Below, in pieces: positions 1 to 11,252 of a stretch of 64,000 nt of DNA. The translations under genes were made by a program, and so were the position numbers. Position 1 is the first letter of the stretch. Each line of letters opens with the position of its first letter. Where the stretch lies: contig JAIXMG010000003.1 in NCBI GenBank assembly GCA_025201345.1, forward strand, positions 372,001 to 436,000, read 5' to 3'. This stretch comes from Thamnidium elegans (taxonomy: Eukaryota > Mucoromycota > Mucoromycetes > Mucorales > Mucoraceae). A model generated the notes under the pieces. The model made no database searches. It was given only the letters and a program-made list of their open reading frames with translations, and had not been told where the DNA came from.

Positions 1-2
1 AT

Positions 3-251
3 GGATTTTCTATTCAAGTAATGAAGGAATTTGATGTATTTCAAAAGACAAAGATATTAGAATTAAAACAAGGACTACTTGCTTATGCTGATTGTCACAT
101 AACATTCTTTCAAAAGGTAAGTCTTATTTCTTTATGACTGTTATTGCTGCATAACTCAAATGCTTTTTAGGGCACTGTAATATGGGAAAAAGTTTTACCT
201 GTATTAGAAAGCATTGATGGCGTAAACGGTGATGGTCTTGTACATGCCTAA
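3..251 (+). CDS. Sorting-nexin/BAR-domain-like protein, C-terminal end (partial)
   Basis: This is the 3' end of a gene that starts before the window. Exon 3-116 is joined to exon 171-251 across a 54-base GT-AG intron, and the stop is TAA at 249-251. The 64 visible residues contain an amphipathic stretch (FDVFQKTKILELKQGLLAY, then a WEKVLP motif) that matches the last helix of BAR domains in PX-BAR sorting nexins of the Snx4/Snx41/Snx7 type. Such proteins bind phosphoinositides and curve endosomal membranes. The family call rests only on this short helix, so the subfamily is uncertain and other BAR proteins are possible. Confidence 0.5.
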
Positions 252-961
252 TATACCAAATTTCATATACATGTGCTTTTTTTTTTTTTTTTTAGAAATA
301 GAACTCTTTTTTTTTTCTTCTGGAAGAAAACGATTTGTCCATACTTTAATTTATTCGATTTTTGTTTTGTTTTCATTTTATTGGCACAGCAATAAAGCAC
401 ATCCCCTTATTTTTTCGCAGAATACATGTATAAAAATGATGCCATTTGTACTCTTTAATTAAAAAGGCGTTTAATATCGAATTGGTTTGGAAAACTCTAA
501 ATATATGACCCATAAGCTTGGTCATTGGGTGCCTATGGAAATACCCACAGTACTTATCAGGTATCTTAAAACGAAGTATTAGCAACTCTATTACTTAGAT
601 ACAAGTTTAAACCTTAAGGGTCTGATAAAAATAAAAAGTGCTTTATATCAACATTAGAGTATTTCTACACGTCTAGTTCTAAAACCTCTCTTGCTTCACA
701 GATTCAATCGTTTTAACAAGTAAAAAAGCCGCAAACAAAATTTTACGTCACGAATCCGTTTTTACTACTTTTTTTTTTTTTTTTTTTTTTCTTCTACCTT
801 TCTTTATAAGACGTTTTTTTTTTTTTAAAAAAAAAAGAGAGTCCCTTTTTTTTTTTTTTTTGTGAATAAGTAGCAAAAAGAAGCAAAAAAAAAATAACCT
901 TTTTTTTTTAAACAGGGCGAAATCGATCTTTTTTTATATATTTATATATATATTATACATC
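252..961. other. Intergenic region, T-rich
   Basis: I see no convincing gene here. Several T runs of 10-20 bases lie around 770-920. A possible 5'-UTR acceptor (aaacag at about 911-916) precedes the ATG of the next gene. The short frames in this stretch are low-complexity and have no recognisable motif. Confidence 0.5.
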
Positions 962-1054
962 ATGTCCCACGGACCTCCTCGCTCGTTTCCATCTCTTAAT
1001 TACCCCGCGATTCCTAATAATAATATACCTCGACAACAACAAGTACTCAATAGC

Positions 1055-1086
<32 letters not shown>

Positions 1087-1442
1087 AAACTTTGGACAAG
1101 CCCTTGTAACCAGTACAGGGCCTTCGCCTACTCTAGGCCATTTAGGACAAGCGACACCTAATGTAACAGCTAGTGGTAGTAACAGTCCAAGTAATACAAA
1201 TGGTGGCGGTACGAGAGGTATAACTACACCAAGCTCAACACATGAAACACTTTATTGTGATAGTTGCCAAACCTTTCGACATGTTTCCTTTTTTAATGAA
1301 AGGGACTTTAAATATAACGTATGTAATATATGTCATACACGTGAGCTGCAAAAGAGAAAACATCAAATGGAAAGGTATGAAATGTATGATGAACAACAGA
1401 GGACTTATAAACAAGGTAGATATACTCAACCGATACAACAGC

Positions 1443-1474
<32 letters not shown>

Positions 1475-3250
1475 ATGTACGCAACCCAACTCCCTATCCA
1501 ACAACCTCAGTTACATTCATCTGCCCCTATAAATTTAGGTGGTAATAGCAATAATAGTAGTGGTAGTAACCATACCTCTCCTCTTCCACCCCCTCAAACT
1601 ATATCTTCGCCTCAAATTAAACAGTCACCGCCTACTTCTTCCATGATGCTTACATTAGCGCAAGTAAATAATAACACAAATAATGCCAGTAATACAAGTA
1701 CAAGTACAAGTACTAGTAATAATAATACGAATAATAGCAAAAGCCATATGTTTTCAACTCCTGCTATGCGAAATCAGTCGCAACTTCAATCTCATATGCA
1801 CTCGCAACAGCTTATGCAACCGTTACCTTTACCAAACCAAGATTTACATCAGGCTATAAAACATGAACCGGTCATTTTACCATCTACGACTACTTCAAAT
1901 ACTACTAGTACTAGTACTGCTATTAATAATACAGTGGTTACTCCAACTCCCGTCACGCATAGAACCACTACTTCTTCAGCTGAAAGAGCTTCACAGGATA
2001 TTATCAACTTTGAAACGTTTGTTAGAGAATTAGAAAAGGAAACAGAGTTCGATAGAAAACAGTATCATTTGGATATTGGTCCATTAATGGAAAGTATGGG
2101 TGAAGGCGCTGGATTTACTCAGTTGGGAAGAGGTATTTGTGAAAAGGTTTTAGAAGGAACAAAGTTCAATTTTAGGTAAAGTAATTTGTATATGAGAAAA
2201 AAAAAGGGTGGCAACTAATTATTATTATTATTATTATTACGTAGTTTAAAAGATCGTCGACGTTCAACAAAGTCCCCTGAAACTTTATCAACGCTACGAT
2301 ACTACTGTTCTCAACGAGCTGATACAGCCAAACCCAGAAAAGTGGAGCATCCAAAAGCACAAAGCAGATATGATTGCGCTGGCGCATTGACGATAATTAT
2401 TGATTTGTTGAAAAAGACTGCTCATGTGACGGTGATTCATAAGCATGCTCATCCTCCCTTTGTATCTCAACATCATCATCATCATCAACAGCATAATCAA
2501 CAAAAAAAACAATCAAAACAAAGTATGCAACAACAACAACAACAACAACAACAACAGCAGCAGCAGCAGTTGGCTCCTCATTTACAACAGTCTCCTCAAA
2601 GAACCCATTCACCTGTTATGCAACAGCTGACAAATCCTCAACAACATGTTCAGCCTCAACAGCAACATGTACAGCCTCAACAACAGACTCAACATGTTCA
2701 ATCCCAACAGCAGACGCAGCAGCATGCGCAACAACAAGCCCAACAGCATGCGCAACAACAAGCCCAACAACAAGCCCAACAACAAGCACAGCAACAAGCA
2801 CAGCAACAGGCCCAACAGCAAGCACAACAACAGGCACAACAACAGGCACAACAACAGGCACAACAACAAGCCCAACAACAGGCACAGCAACAGGCACAGC
2901 AACAGGCACAGCAACAGGCCCAACAGCAAGCGCAGCAACAGGCTCAACAGCAAGCGCAGCAAAAAGCTCAGCAACAAGCTCAACAGCAGCATTTGCGATT
3001 GATGCAACAAAGACAAGCCAAACAAGTGGATAAACAATTCGATATGCTTCGACAAAAGATTGTGGACATAGGCGCACTTATTGAATCACAACAACAATAC
3101 GGTAACAAAGAATTTTTACAGGCAGCTACTGAAGCATTATCAGGTGCAGATGAAATGCTGAGTGCTTGTAAATCAATTGAAAGCTCTGAAATCAATGTTC
3201 CACCTAATAAGTATACTGTTCATTATAATAAGAGAGGTGATTTTGTGTAA
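962..3250 (+). CDS. Poly-Q protein with CX2C-X18-CX2C finger and WRKY/GCM1-like zinc motif
   Basis: Two exons, 962-2175 and 2245-3250, encode 739 residues; the intron has gtaaag...cgtag borders and keeps the frame. Residues 99-124 form a CX2C-X18-CX2C knot with GATA-finger spacing but without the usual GATA residues. After a Q/N/T/S-rich linker, a helical segment (ERASQDIINFETFVRELEKE) leads across the intron into a C...C...H-x-H block (RYYCSQ, RYDCAG, VIHKHAHPP). That block resembles the WRKY/GCM1-like DNA-binding domain found in MULE transposases and FAR1/FLYWCH-type proteins. The C-terminus has a very long Q/QQA repeat (about residues 480-655) and a final ordered helix. A nuclear DNA-binding or transcription role is inferred. 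I do not recognise an ortholog. The reading frame is intact, which argues for a host gene. Confidence 0.7.
2698..2990 (+). repeat. In-frame CAACAGGCA-type tandem repeat (QQA repeats)
   Basis: About 290 bases are built of 9- and 12-base units such as caacaggca and caacaagcc. They encode repeated Gln-Gln-Ala(-Gln) and lie inside the 962-3250 gene. Synonymous third positions alternate CAA/CAG and GCA/GCC/GCG. Expansion by slippage is likely, and length polymorphism between strains is expected. Confidence 0.9.
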
Positions 3251-3446
3251 AAAAAATGGCCCGCAAAAAAAAAAGACTCCGCTTATATATCCGGAGATTT
3301 TTCTGATGGAGATTTGACTAAATTAAGCTAAAATAGTTAGACTAAATAAAGTTTCGGATTTTTTTTTTTGTTATAAATAACGTTTTTTTTGTTTGTTTAC
3401 AATTATTTTTCTTTTTAAAATTAAATTTTTTAAATAATAATATTAA

Positions 3447-3844
3447 ATGACTACACCACTTCCTACACTTCCTGAATTCAGTCTTAAGGGCAAAGTTGCT
3501 ATTGTTACTGGTGGCGCTAGGTAAGAAAGATAAGCATGAAACAAAACTTATTTTATATTAATATGTTTCAAATAGAGGTTTAGGCTTAGAAATGAGTAAA
3601 GCTCTCGCAGAATCCGGAGCTAACGTTGCTTTGATGTACGTCTCTAGTGAAAAGACTCATCAAACCGCTAGTGAAATCGCAAAGCAATATGGCATTGTAT
3701 GTAAGGCTTATAAGGCTAATATCACTGACGCTAAGCAAGTTCAAGATGCTATTAGTCAAATTCACCAAGACTTTAAAGCCATTGATATATTTGTTGCTAA
3801 TGCTGGTGTTAACAGTGGTGGACCTTCTGAGGTAAGTTTATATT

Positions 3845-3884
<40 letters not shown>

Positions 3885-4435
3885 TAACCCCCCTCCGCGT
3901 TTCATATTAGACCTTTGACTTGAAGGCTTGGCAAAATATTATGGATGTCAATATCAATGGTGTCTTTTATGGTATTCAAGCTGCTTCAAAGTATATGCTT
4001 GCTAAGGGTAAGGGTAGTGTTATTATTACTTCTTCCATGTCTGGCCATATCGCTAACCGCCCTCAACTCCAATGTGGTGTAAGTATTTAAGTAAGAAAAA
4101 GTCTGGAAAACATCTTATTTACGCGATTTTTTTTTCAATAGTACAATACTTCCAAGGGAGCTGCTACTATGATGGCCAAGGCATTGGCTGCTGAATGGGC
4201 TACTAAGGGTATTCGTGTCAATGCTATCTGTCCTGGTTATATGAGAACTGATTTATTAGATGAAACTTTCAAGGATAACCCAGAATGGGAAAAGACTTGG
4301 ACTGATATGATTCCAATGGGTCGTATCGGTGAGGCTAAGGAACTTCGTGGAGCCGTTGTATTCTTGGGTAGTGATGCTAGTACTTATGTCACTGGTATTG
4401 AATTATTTGTTGATGGTGGTTATACTGCTGTTTAA
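3447..4435 (+). CDS. Short-chain dehydrogenase/reductase (arabinitol/mannitol dehydrogenase or L-xylulose reductase-like)
   Basis: Four exons (3447-3520, 3576-3831, 3911-4078, 4142-4435) give 263 residues, typical of classical SDRs. Visible motifs are the Rossmann glycine motif TGGARGLG (residues 21-28), VANAG (the NNAG equivalent), a catalytic Ser in the SSMSG segment, YNTSK (Tyr167 and Lys171) and the PG motif after IRVNAICPGYM. The C-terminal GIELFVDGGY is typical of the family. The closest family by memory is the fungal D-arabinitol 2-dehydrogenase / NADP-mannitol dehydrogenase / L-xylulose reductase group, which interconverts polyols and ketoses in the cytosol. The exact substrate cannot be read from sequence. 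All introns have consensus borders. The second intron carries a GA microsatellite. Confidence 0.88.
3850..3880 (+). repeat. GA dinucleotide microsatellite in an SDR intron
   Basis: A run of about 14 AG/GA units lies within intron 3832-3910 of the dehydrogenase gene. It does not affect the coding frame. Confidence 0.9.
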
Positions 4436-5133
4436 AAAAAAATGTATTTATTATTCCCTTTCCTCTCCTTCTTTGTTAAATAAAAATATCATGTCACCTT
4501 ATCGATTAAACTAGTTTGCTTTAATTCAATGTCTCCGTTTTAAAATAAAAAAATTAGACCGGGTATTTGTATCTTATATATCTCGAATATGTTTCTACAT
4601 GTACGCACGTAGATATTGCGTACGCCAAGGTAGTTTTACCTGGTTTAGGTAACGTCTGTGCAATTAAATATACTTTATTTTCATACAGCAAAAAAAAAAG
4701 AAAAAAAAACGTATACATTACATCACTAAAAGCTCTTTGGTATTATCTCTGATAATTTAGTAGTCATGTTCTATATGCAAGTTTTCTTGACTTACCGTCA
4801 TAGTTTTTCTGTAGCAGAAAAAAATACGTCATAAAACAGAAGATTGCAAGATCCTTCTTTTTGTTTATAGAAATATGGGCTTATCTGCGACATCTAAATA
4901 GCACTAAAATTCGAGAAGAAATTATATTGCATGAACCTTCAGGACAAGGTTCTTCAGAAAGAGATTACCTAAAATTTTGCAAAAGTTACTTGAATTTCCA
5001 AACCTAATACACTAGGAAAAATTTTATTGAATTTACTGAAAAATACTGGGTAAAATTCAGTGGAAAAAAAATGCTTTTATTGGCAAAATATACATAAAAA
5101 AAACCACGTCGGTGTATACATAGGGTATCTTAG
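4436..5133. other. Intergenic region between the SDR gene and LINE debris
   Basis: The stretch is AT-rich with a likely polyadenylation context (aaataaaaat) just after the SDR stop. No gene, RNA or repeat is supported. Short frames around 4567-4752 have no motif and include a lysine-rich simple run. Confidence 0.5.
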
Positions 5134-5161
5134 TTTTTTTTTTTTTTTTTTTTTTTTTTTT
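5134..5161. repeat. T28 run, poly(A) tail of minus-strand LINE
   Basis: Twenty-eight T directly adjacent to the low-coordinate end of the LINE remnant on the minus strand, consistent with a reverse-transcribed poly(A) tail. It therefore marks the 3' end of that insertion. Confidence 0.65.
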
Positions 5162-8100
5162 GTGATTTTATTGAAAATAAATATATGTATAAATTTGTTT
5201 TTGAGTTCTGGAAAAAGTAATTAAAAAAAGGGGGTAGGTGGGCTAGAGTTCTATGACTAAACTTTCAGTTTTTACTCGGTTGGGATATCATTGGCCTCAT
5301 CTATCGAAATGAGTGAACGGGATATTGACATATCAAAAAGGGTTATTGCCTGCTGATCTATCCAAGAAGACTGGTCAAATATACATCGCCAATGGTATTG
5401 CCAAACAATTTCAAGAACGGTACCAAGTGATAGAAGGATGTCCTCAGGAATCTGCAGACAGGTCTGGTCATGCAAAGTAAAGAGAGAAATCCACACCGTT
5501 TCTGGAGAAGGAAAAATGTCATTCAGATTCATATCTTCTATTGCTTTTTCTCCAGAGAGTCCATTTATGAAAGCAGGAAACAAAGAAGTGGCCATTAGTT
5601 TCGGATTCTAATCGACATATACCACATAGGGAGGTAGTACAAGAAGTGATACGCCAACAGCGCAACGTTTTCTAATAAGCAACTCTGTCATGAATAAGAC
5701 GCCATCAAATGGTAAGCGTTTTATGGGGAGGAAATTCCTGGGTCAGTCTTGTCCGGACTTGCATCGTAGGTAACTTTTCGAGCAGTGGTAAAAAAAAGAG
5801 AATGATATTGTATCCATGGTAAAAAAACTTTTATGACAGGTATATAAATATAGACTGGCACCTATGAGGGATGAAAAAAAATCGGTCTAGGATTTTGATT
5901 GTATTAATTGTCGAAGACATATAGACTGTAAAGTATTTTCTGCACCTGCGGATCCACAACGCCTAGTTTACCATGCGATTTTGGTAAACATATTTGATCC
6001 CAAAATGGCGCCGGCCAAAAAGGTAAAACAAACTTACGGACTACTTATCGGATACTAACTAGTCATTTGCTAGGAATTGGAACTACCTGTAGAATATGCC
6101 ACAATCGACTGAGTAGGAGAGAGTTAGCAATTAAGGAGGAACCTCGAACGGACAAATGTCTGTCCTTTAACAGGAAAGCATAATTCCCAATTTTAATTTC
6201 AATCGTCTGAAGGAAATAATCCAAGTGTTATTGATTAGAATATAAGGGATAACCTAGATAGCGGACAGCATGGGGTCCGGAACTTTTACCTTGCAGTGTG
6301 TGATTGAAGATTCCCATAAATTTCGGTGTTGTAGGGTCACAATCCAATTTGGTTTGTTGGGACGTACTAAGTTTGGTCTCTTCAGGGAAGTTCGCGAGAA
6401 GAGATTGAAATGCATTTTCGTCTATATCGTCTGATGTATACAGTTCGGTGAAAAACTTTCGTGCCTCACGTATTATATCGCCAATTTCGGTCACCATTTC
6501 TCCTGTGGTAGAGTTTTTAATGGCTTGTATTTTTTGTCGAGACTGTCTAGATATATAACCTTATAAAAATATTTATTATTTCGCTCCCCTAGCTCGTGCC
6601 ATCTAGTAGCAGACCGAAGATACGTTTCCTGAGACGATTTGATGATAACTTCGTCTAACGGTTTCGCTATCTCATTAGTGAATGTATGTGCGTTAGTTGA
6701 TCGTTTTTCTGAAGTATATGATCCCTGAATACGATTCATTTCCCCTTGGTAGTCCTGTTCCAACCTAGCAAGATTATTGAGATATGTTTTATTATACCCA
6801 CGTCCAAAGCGCTCACCCGTGTCTTTAATTGTACTTTTTAAGCATTCTCAAAGCTGTTGTGATGTGGTATTTTTATGACTAGTATTAGGTTCTCTTGTGG
6901 TCCTTTCAAAGAAACAGTTAACCACCTTCGATAAAAGATCCAAAAAATATTTGTTTTTCAGCGATGTGGGGTATAGTCGCCAGAATCCTGGGCCAATATC
7001 CGATCGAGTAGGTAATAAGTCTATAGTTAGTAGTTGGTGATCTGTCCAATTTTAATGCAGATACACCTGTTGACATCCTATTATCAAAGGTGATAGATCA
7101 TGTTGGCAAAAAATAAAATGGATAGTGGATTTACCGTAATTTGAGTGCCACTTTGAAACGTGGGTAATCCTGCAGGAAAACAGTTTTTGAAGTTATTGGA
7201 TAGCCACTCTTTCCATAGGTATTGGCTACTATCTATATTGGTATTGTTGGTAAGAGAAGATACTGTATATTGGTGTGGAAACCGTCTAACAGGAAACCAG
7301 GGACTTCAGAAGTGATGTAATGTAGAAACGGGATATCCATAAACTTTTGATAATACAATTTCCTTGTCATCGTTTCCGCTGGAGCGTATATGTTAACAAT
7401 AGAGGGTACTCTATCTCCAGACAAATTAGTTGTATAGGATGCAACAGCGCGTTGATCTAATGATACTTCTTTATCTTTTAGAATTAAGTTTTTGCTAAGA
7501 CATATAATAGCTACGTATCTAGTGACAATGAGAGAGTGACTTGGAAATAAATAATTTTGAAAGTAATTGAGTTACTCCTCGTCAAGATGGGATTGTGTAT
7601 GAAAAGCCGAAACCTCTTTTAGACAGAGTATATCGATATGTAAGGATGATAAGCGAAGATATGACAAGTATAACCGTCGAATGTTTTTGTTGGACTCTTT
7701 GAGAATGCTTCGAGCATTTAAAGATGCAATTCTAAAAGGTTTATTATTCATGACCCTGACGGGCGTTAGAATCAATAGGGTTGTTATTGTGATTGTTAAC
7801 AGTGGTCATATCATTATTTTTTTTGAGTACCAGGCACTTTTTTAGTGACTCACTTATGAGGGTGAGATGTCCTCTTTGGACGTACTTCATCACTTTCCGT
7901 GGTGGTGCGGATGGTGATCGGTGCATGTTTAAATGCTAAAGATCCATTTAACGTTCTCCCAAAATCTGCAGTTTCCTCATTCCTAACCCTTGTATTCTCA
8001 TCAAACATACTATAATTCGTCATAAATGCGTCTTCAGATGTTGAAAGGTCGCTAGACTATTCAAAGTTTACATCAGATACAGAGCTATCTATCTCGCATA

Positions 8101-8700
8101 TCTCAACGGGCGTCTGAACCTCCACGTGTTCTGTCACTCTTTTGTCAGTGAGGTAATTCATACTATTTACCCTCTCCTTGCCCTCAAGAGAGGACTATTC
8201 CTTCTGTAACTTTTCATATTCTAGCGAATCTTCTTCAAAAGTTGAATAGAAACTAAGATTTGTGTCTAATTCCTCTATCATCGTTGCTTTGCTACTTCCA
8301 TAACGGCATCTTCTCTTGATATGACCATTGTCACCACATTTGAAGCATTTTAATAATTTCAAAGATCCCCCAAGATTAAGAACAATAGAAAATTACAAGG
8401 GATGGGACGAGGTATTTTTTTCTATATTTAATTTGAAGTAATAATTGGGCCGTATTAACTTCTTTTTTTGTTTTATACAAAGGCTCATAGAATCAAAAAG
8501 AGATCGCCCTGGACAAGCTTCATCTTTTCTGGCAGAATATCGCTCACCGAGTCAGAAACTTCCTTTGTAATGAAGTCTACCGCGAAACAATTCTTTACTT
8601 AAAACCAAAGTAAACCAAAGTATTCGAAAGGTAGTATGAGTATCCACTTAAGAAAATAGATATATTGTAATTAAAAGTTTCTAGCATTGGTTATTTTCTT
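5134..8700 (-). mobile_element. Degraded LINE (non-LTR retrotransposon), internally deleted
   Basis: Reading the minus strand from high to low coordinates, the order is ORF1-like then ORF2. A gag-type zinc knuckle CFKCGDNGHIKRRC (CX2CX4HX4C) lies near 8340-8290. An endonuclease-like start (RIASLNARSI, ILCLKEV) lies at 7775-7572, and an endonuclease fragment (IVNIYAPAET) at 7424-7233. The endonuclease-RT linker (RWHELGERNNKYFYKV) is at 6763-6491. RT thumb sequence follows at about 6270-6050 (RYLGYPLY, LSVRGSSLIANSLLLSRLWH). A zinc-ribbon C-terminus (CGICRLESETNGHFF) lies near 5640-5560. The RT fingers/palm with the catalytic YxDD is missing, and many stops and frameshifts are present. A T28 run at 5134-5161 is the poly(A) tail of this minus-strand copy. 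The element is dead; the upstream limit is approximate. Confidence 0.78.
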
Positions 8701-9294
8701 AAACTTGTTCAAGAATGGTTTTTGTTTCTCCGAAAGCATATCCTGGCCGACAAGTTCAACATCAATGAACATTATTTATCTCATATTGTTCATATACTTC
8801 GAGATATGGTTCTTCTCCCTGGCTTCAGTTGTGGATCTCTTGAGAGACGTATCAGTATAATGAAGTCCAAGATCAAGTCTCGTGCGCAAAATGGAAGAAA
8901 TATCTAGAATATAATGGTTGCTGATGCTACAGTTAAGTATTATAAGAGATTCGAACCAGTTAATGAGTTAGATGATGGCTTTTTAAGCTCTCAGTAGCAG
9001 GAGCTGATGATGTTAGGAGATGAAATGCGTGCAAAAATTGACCAGCATCTTGGCGTTTCCTCTTCTCGTGATTTGGACGAAAGTGCGTTGTTCTTCGTAA
9101 GAAAAAAGGCTATAAATATTGAACAGCATAAGTACCACACATTATCGCATCACAGAAATAAAAAGAGATGTACCCATAATGTTGTAGTTGCAACATGTAC
9201 TCCTTTCGTTTATAAATATGCCAAAATCTTCAACATTTTTAGCTGTCGTTCGAAAACTCTGACCCTTGTCTACTTTTATCAGAATATCAGTTAA
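8655..9294 (+). pseudogene. Unrecognised broken coding fragment, possibly transposon-derived
   Basis: Two frames (8722-8907 and 9007-9294) read as one protein interrupted by stops: LSHIVHILRDMVLLPGFSCG, SLERRISIMKSKIKSRAQ, then after a stop VKYYKRFEPVNELDDGF, then MRAKIDQHLGVSSSRDLDES. The text is not low-complexity and looks like decayed protein. The SLERxIxxxKxKIKSRAQNGxN string reminds me of large uncharacterised transposon proteins common in Mucoromycota, but I cannot name a family. No start, terminal repeat or target duplication is visible. Confidence 0.35.
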
Positions 9295-9799
9295 ATGCGG
9301 CTGGTATTCCGTACTGTAATATTACAGTCTGATATGATGGGGAGTTCTGTAGTCATTGACACTTCTTCCTTTGTTTGCCCTTTTGGCTTATTAAATTCTT
9401 TTAGATTATGGTATAGTTTATTTTATTTGGCCTCAAATCAGAAGCGCATTAGTTGAAATTGACCCTGGAAGCGATGTATTTACAACGAATTTCGATATTT
9501 AGCCTCAAATCACGTTTTTATTTATAGTCCTTCAAAAGTCACAATGGGGGATTAAAAGACTGGAGTACTTACAAAGAAAAGGGGGAGAGGGGAAAGAATA
9601 AAATTGAAGCCGTCAAACAGACTTCTATTATTTTTACTATTTGTTGTCGAGTTGCATTTCAAAATTGAGTTGATTCAGAGTTTTGGTGATGGCGATGATG
9701 ATGTTTGCAGAAATAAATGGAGTGCTATCAAAGATGAATCTCGAGTGGGCTCGCCAAATATGAAGAAGAATGCACGCAAATATTTGATACGTGTTTAAT

Positions 9800-10450
9800 T
9801 CAGGAAGTGAAGCTATTGTGGAATCCCTTTCGAAATGAGTTGGTAGGAATAACGATAAAATTGTAGGAATGAAGGCGGATATAGAGGAAGGAGTGCCTGT
9901 AGAGGAAATGTAGGATGTAAAGATATTGGACCATATAGGTTTTTTTAGAGGGACAGGTGAAAAGAAAATGATCCGCTGTTTCTTCAGATATCGAGGTGGA
10001 CAAACAGAGGAGGCAATTGTGTGATTCAGCTTTATCGGGAAAGAATCTATGTAATATAAATTTTGTTGGTATTTTGTTGTAAATGGCTCGGTACCAAATA
10101 GTTCGAGCCGGTAAAGGAATTTCGAGTTGCCAAAACTCTAACCATTTTCTGGAGTTAATGATCAGTGGTAGTTGTGAAGGAGGTGAGATGAGACCTTTGT
10201 AATAGTTTATAAAAGTAACGGCCCATTTAGTTATGGGGTTAGGGCTGGTGAAAAGAGCAGAAGAGATAGATGATAGTTCCACGTTTCTGGAATTTGAGGT
10301 TTTCACGTAAAATAATAAAAACCGTCATTTGTCAGAAAATCCAGGAATGAAATTTTTTCGAGCGGTATAAATTGTCGGATCCTGTAACGGAAGGTGACAC
10401 GGGAGACGGTGATTATTTAAATATACAAAAGTGTTGACGTTGAAATATTC
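9800..10450 (-). mobile_element. LINE 3'-end fragment (zf-RVT C-terminal domain)
   Basis: A 168-codon open frame (10306-9800) contains the typical C-terminal part of a fungal LINE ORF2: WLEFWQLEIPLPARTIWYRA, NKIPTKFILHRFFP and a zinc-binding CLLC...EETADHFLFTC block. It lacks endonuclease and RT, so it is a fragment of a second copy, related to but distinct from the element at 5134-8700, whose own C-terminus is still present. The frame extends upstream in broken form to about 10450. Confidence 0.7.
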
Positions 10451-11252
10451 AGATATGTACGGAATTCACGTACTCTAAATATTATTAGGCTTTTTTTATA
10501 TCAATTAAAAAACATGTAAAAGTTTATAAAAAAGTATAGATTAAAATAAAGATTATTTACTAGCAATACGTTTCGTTTTGTATTTCAATTTACAAATGAG
10601 ACACATGTTGAGTTTTCAAATTATATACTATAAAATATTGAAGAATTCACCAACGCTCGGATAGCTCTTTTCCTTTCGAAGGGATCATATATCTTAAATA
10701 ACTCGTTAGACTCCAATGTTTTTGTGATTTTTAAAAAAGTGTTGTTCGTGTAATCAAGCTCGGCTTAGACTTAGTTCGGTATTATTTCGAGAGCTCTCAT
10801 TGTTTAAAGAGAGATTATTCTATTATAGAACCAATAGAAAGTAAATGGGCTTTATAAATATACTACAGCATTAATACCTTGTGGGTTTGTGAACTGAAAT
10901 AAAGTCATACTTCGTTACACGGGGGCTTTCTGTGTAAGACAAGGCTAGTAACTATTGAATAAATCTTTTTTTAAGCGTTTTATCAAGATATATTTATATT
11001 TTTTGGTCTATATCAAGTATGGATGTATTTTAAAAGCTTAACAGTCTTTAAGTATATAGAAATAACTATAAAAAGCCTACTGGTGAATGTATATATAGAT
11101 ATATATAACTAAGGTTTTAATGTACAACAGCAAATCTTTGTACAAGTATTAGGGCTTTGAAAGTGCCACCAATTACTGAGCCCACTACGATTAAAAAGGA
11201 TCTCCATCTCTTTTGTATATATCTTTCTTTTTTGTTATTACGATATCTCATA
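10451..11252. other. Intergenic region upstream of TRP-like gene 1
   Basis: The stretch is AT-rich and I see no gene. It presumably contains the promoter of the first TRP-like gene. A TTG-initiated extension of that gene (from 11157) is open in frame but has no ATG and is not used here. Confidence 0.45.

Noticed and set aside
229..585. Short frames on both strands just after the sorting-nexin end
   Set aside because: They overlap each other, consist largely of Phe/Leu/Ile from T-rich DNA and have no motif.
2609..3077. Long minus-strand frames rich in Leu or Val-Ala opposite the poly-Q gene
   Set aside because: They are antisense shadows of the CAA/CAG-GCA repeat, not genes.
4567..4752. Small frame downstream of the SDR gene
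   Set aside because: No motif, ends in a lysine-rich A-run, and no conserved context.
8940..8965. B-box-like word (gattcgaacc, a reverse-complement tRNA T-loop)
   Set aside because: Flanking bases do not pair into a T arm, and no D arm, anticodon arm or acceptor stem could be found.
9604..9798. 64-residue frame starting MKPSNRLLLFLLFVVELHFK that resembles a signal peptide
   Set aside because: It lies within LINE debris, has no convincing mature region and its start is a TTG.
11157..11252. N-terminal extension of TRP-like copy 1 from a TTG at 11157
   Set aside because: No ATG in the extension, and the other copies have no equivalent; the first ATG (11253) was used.
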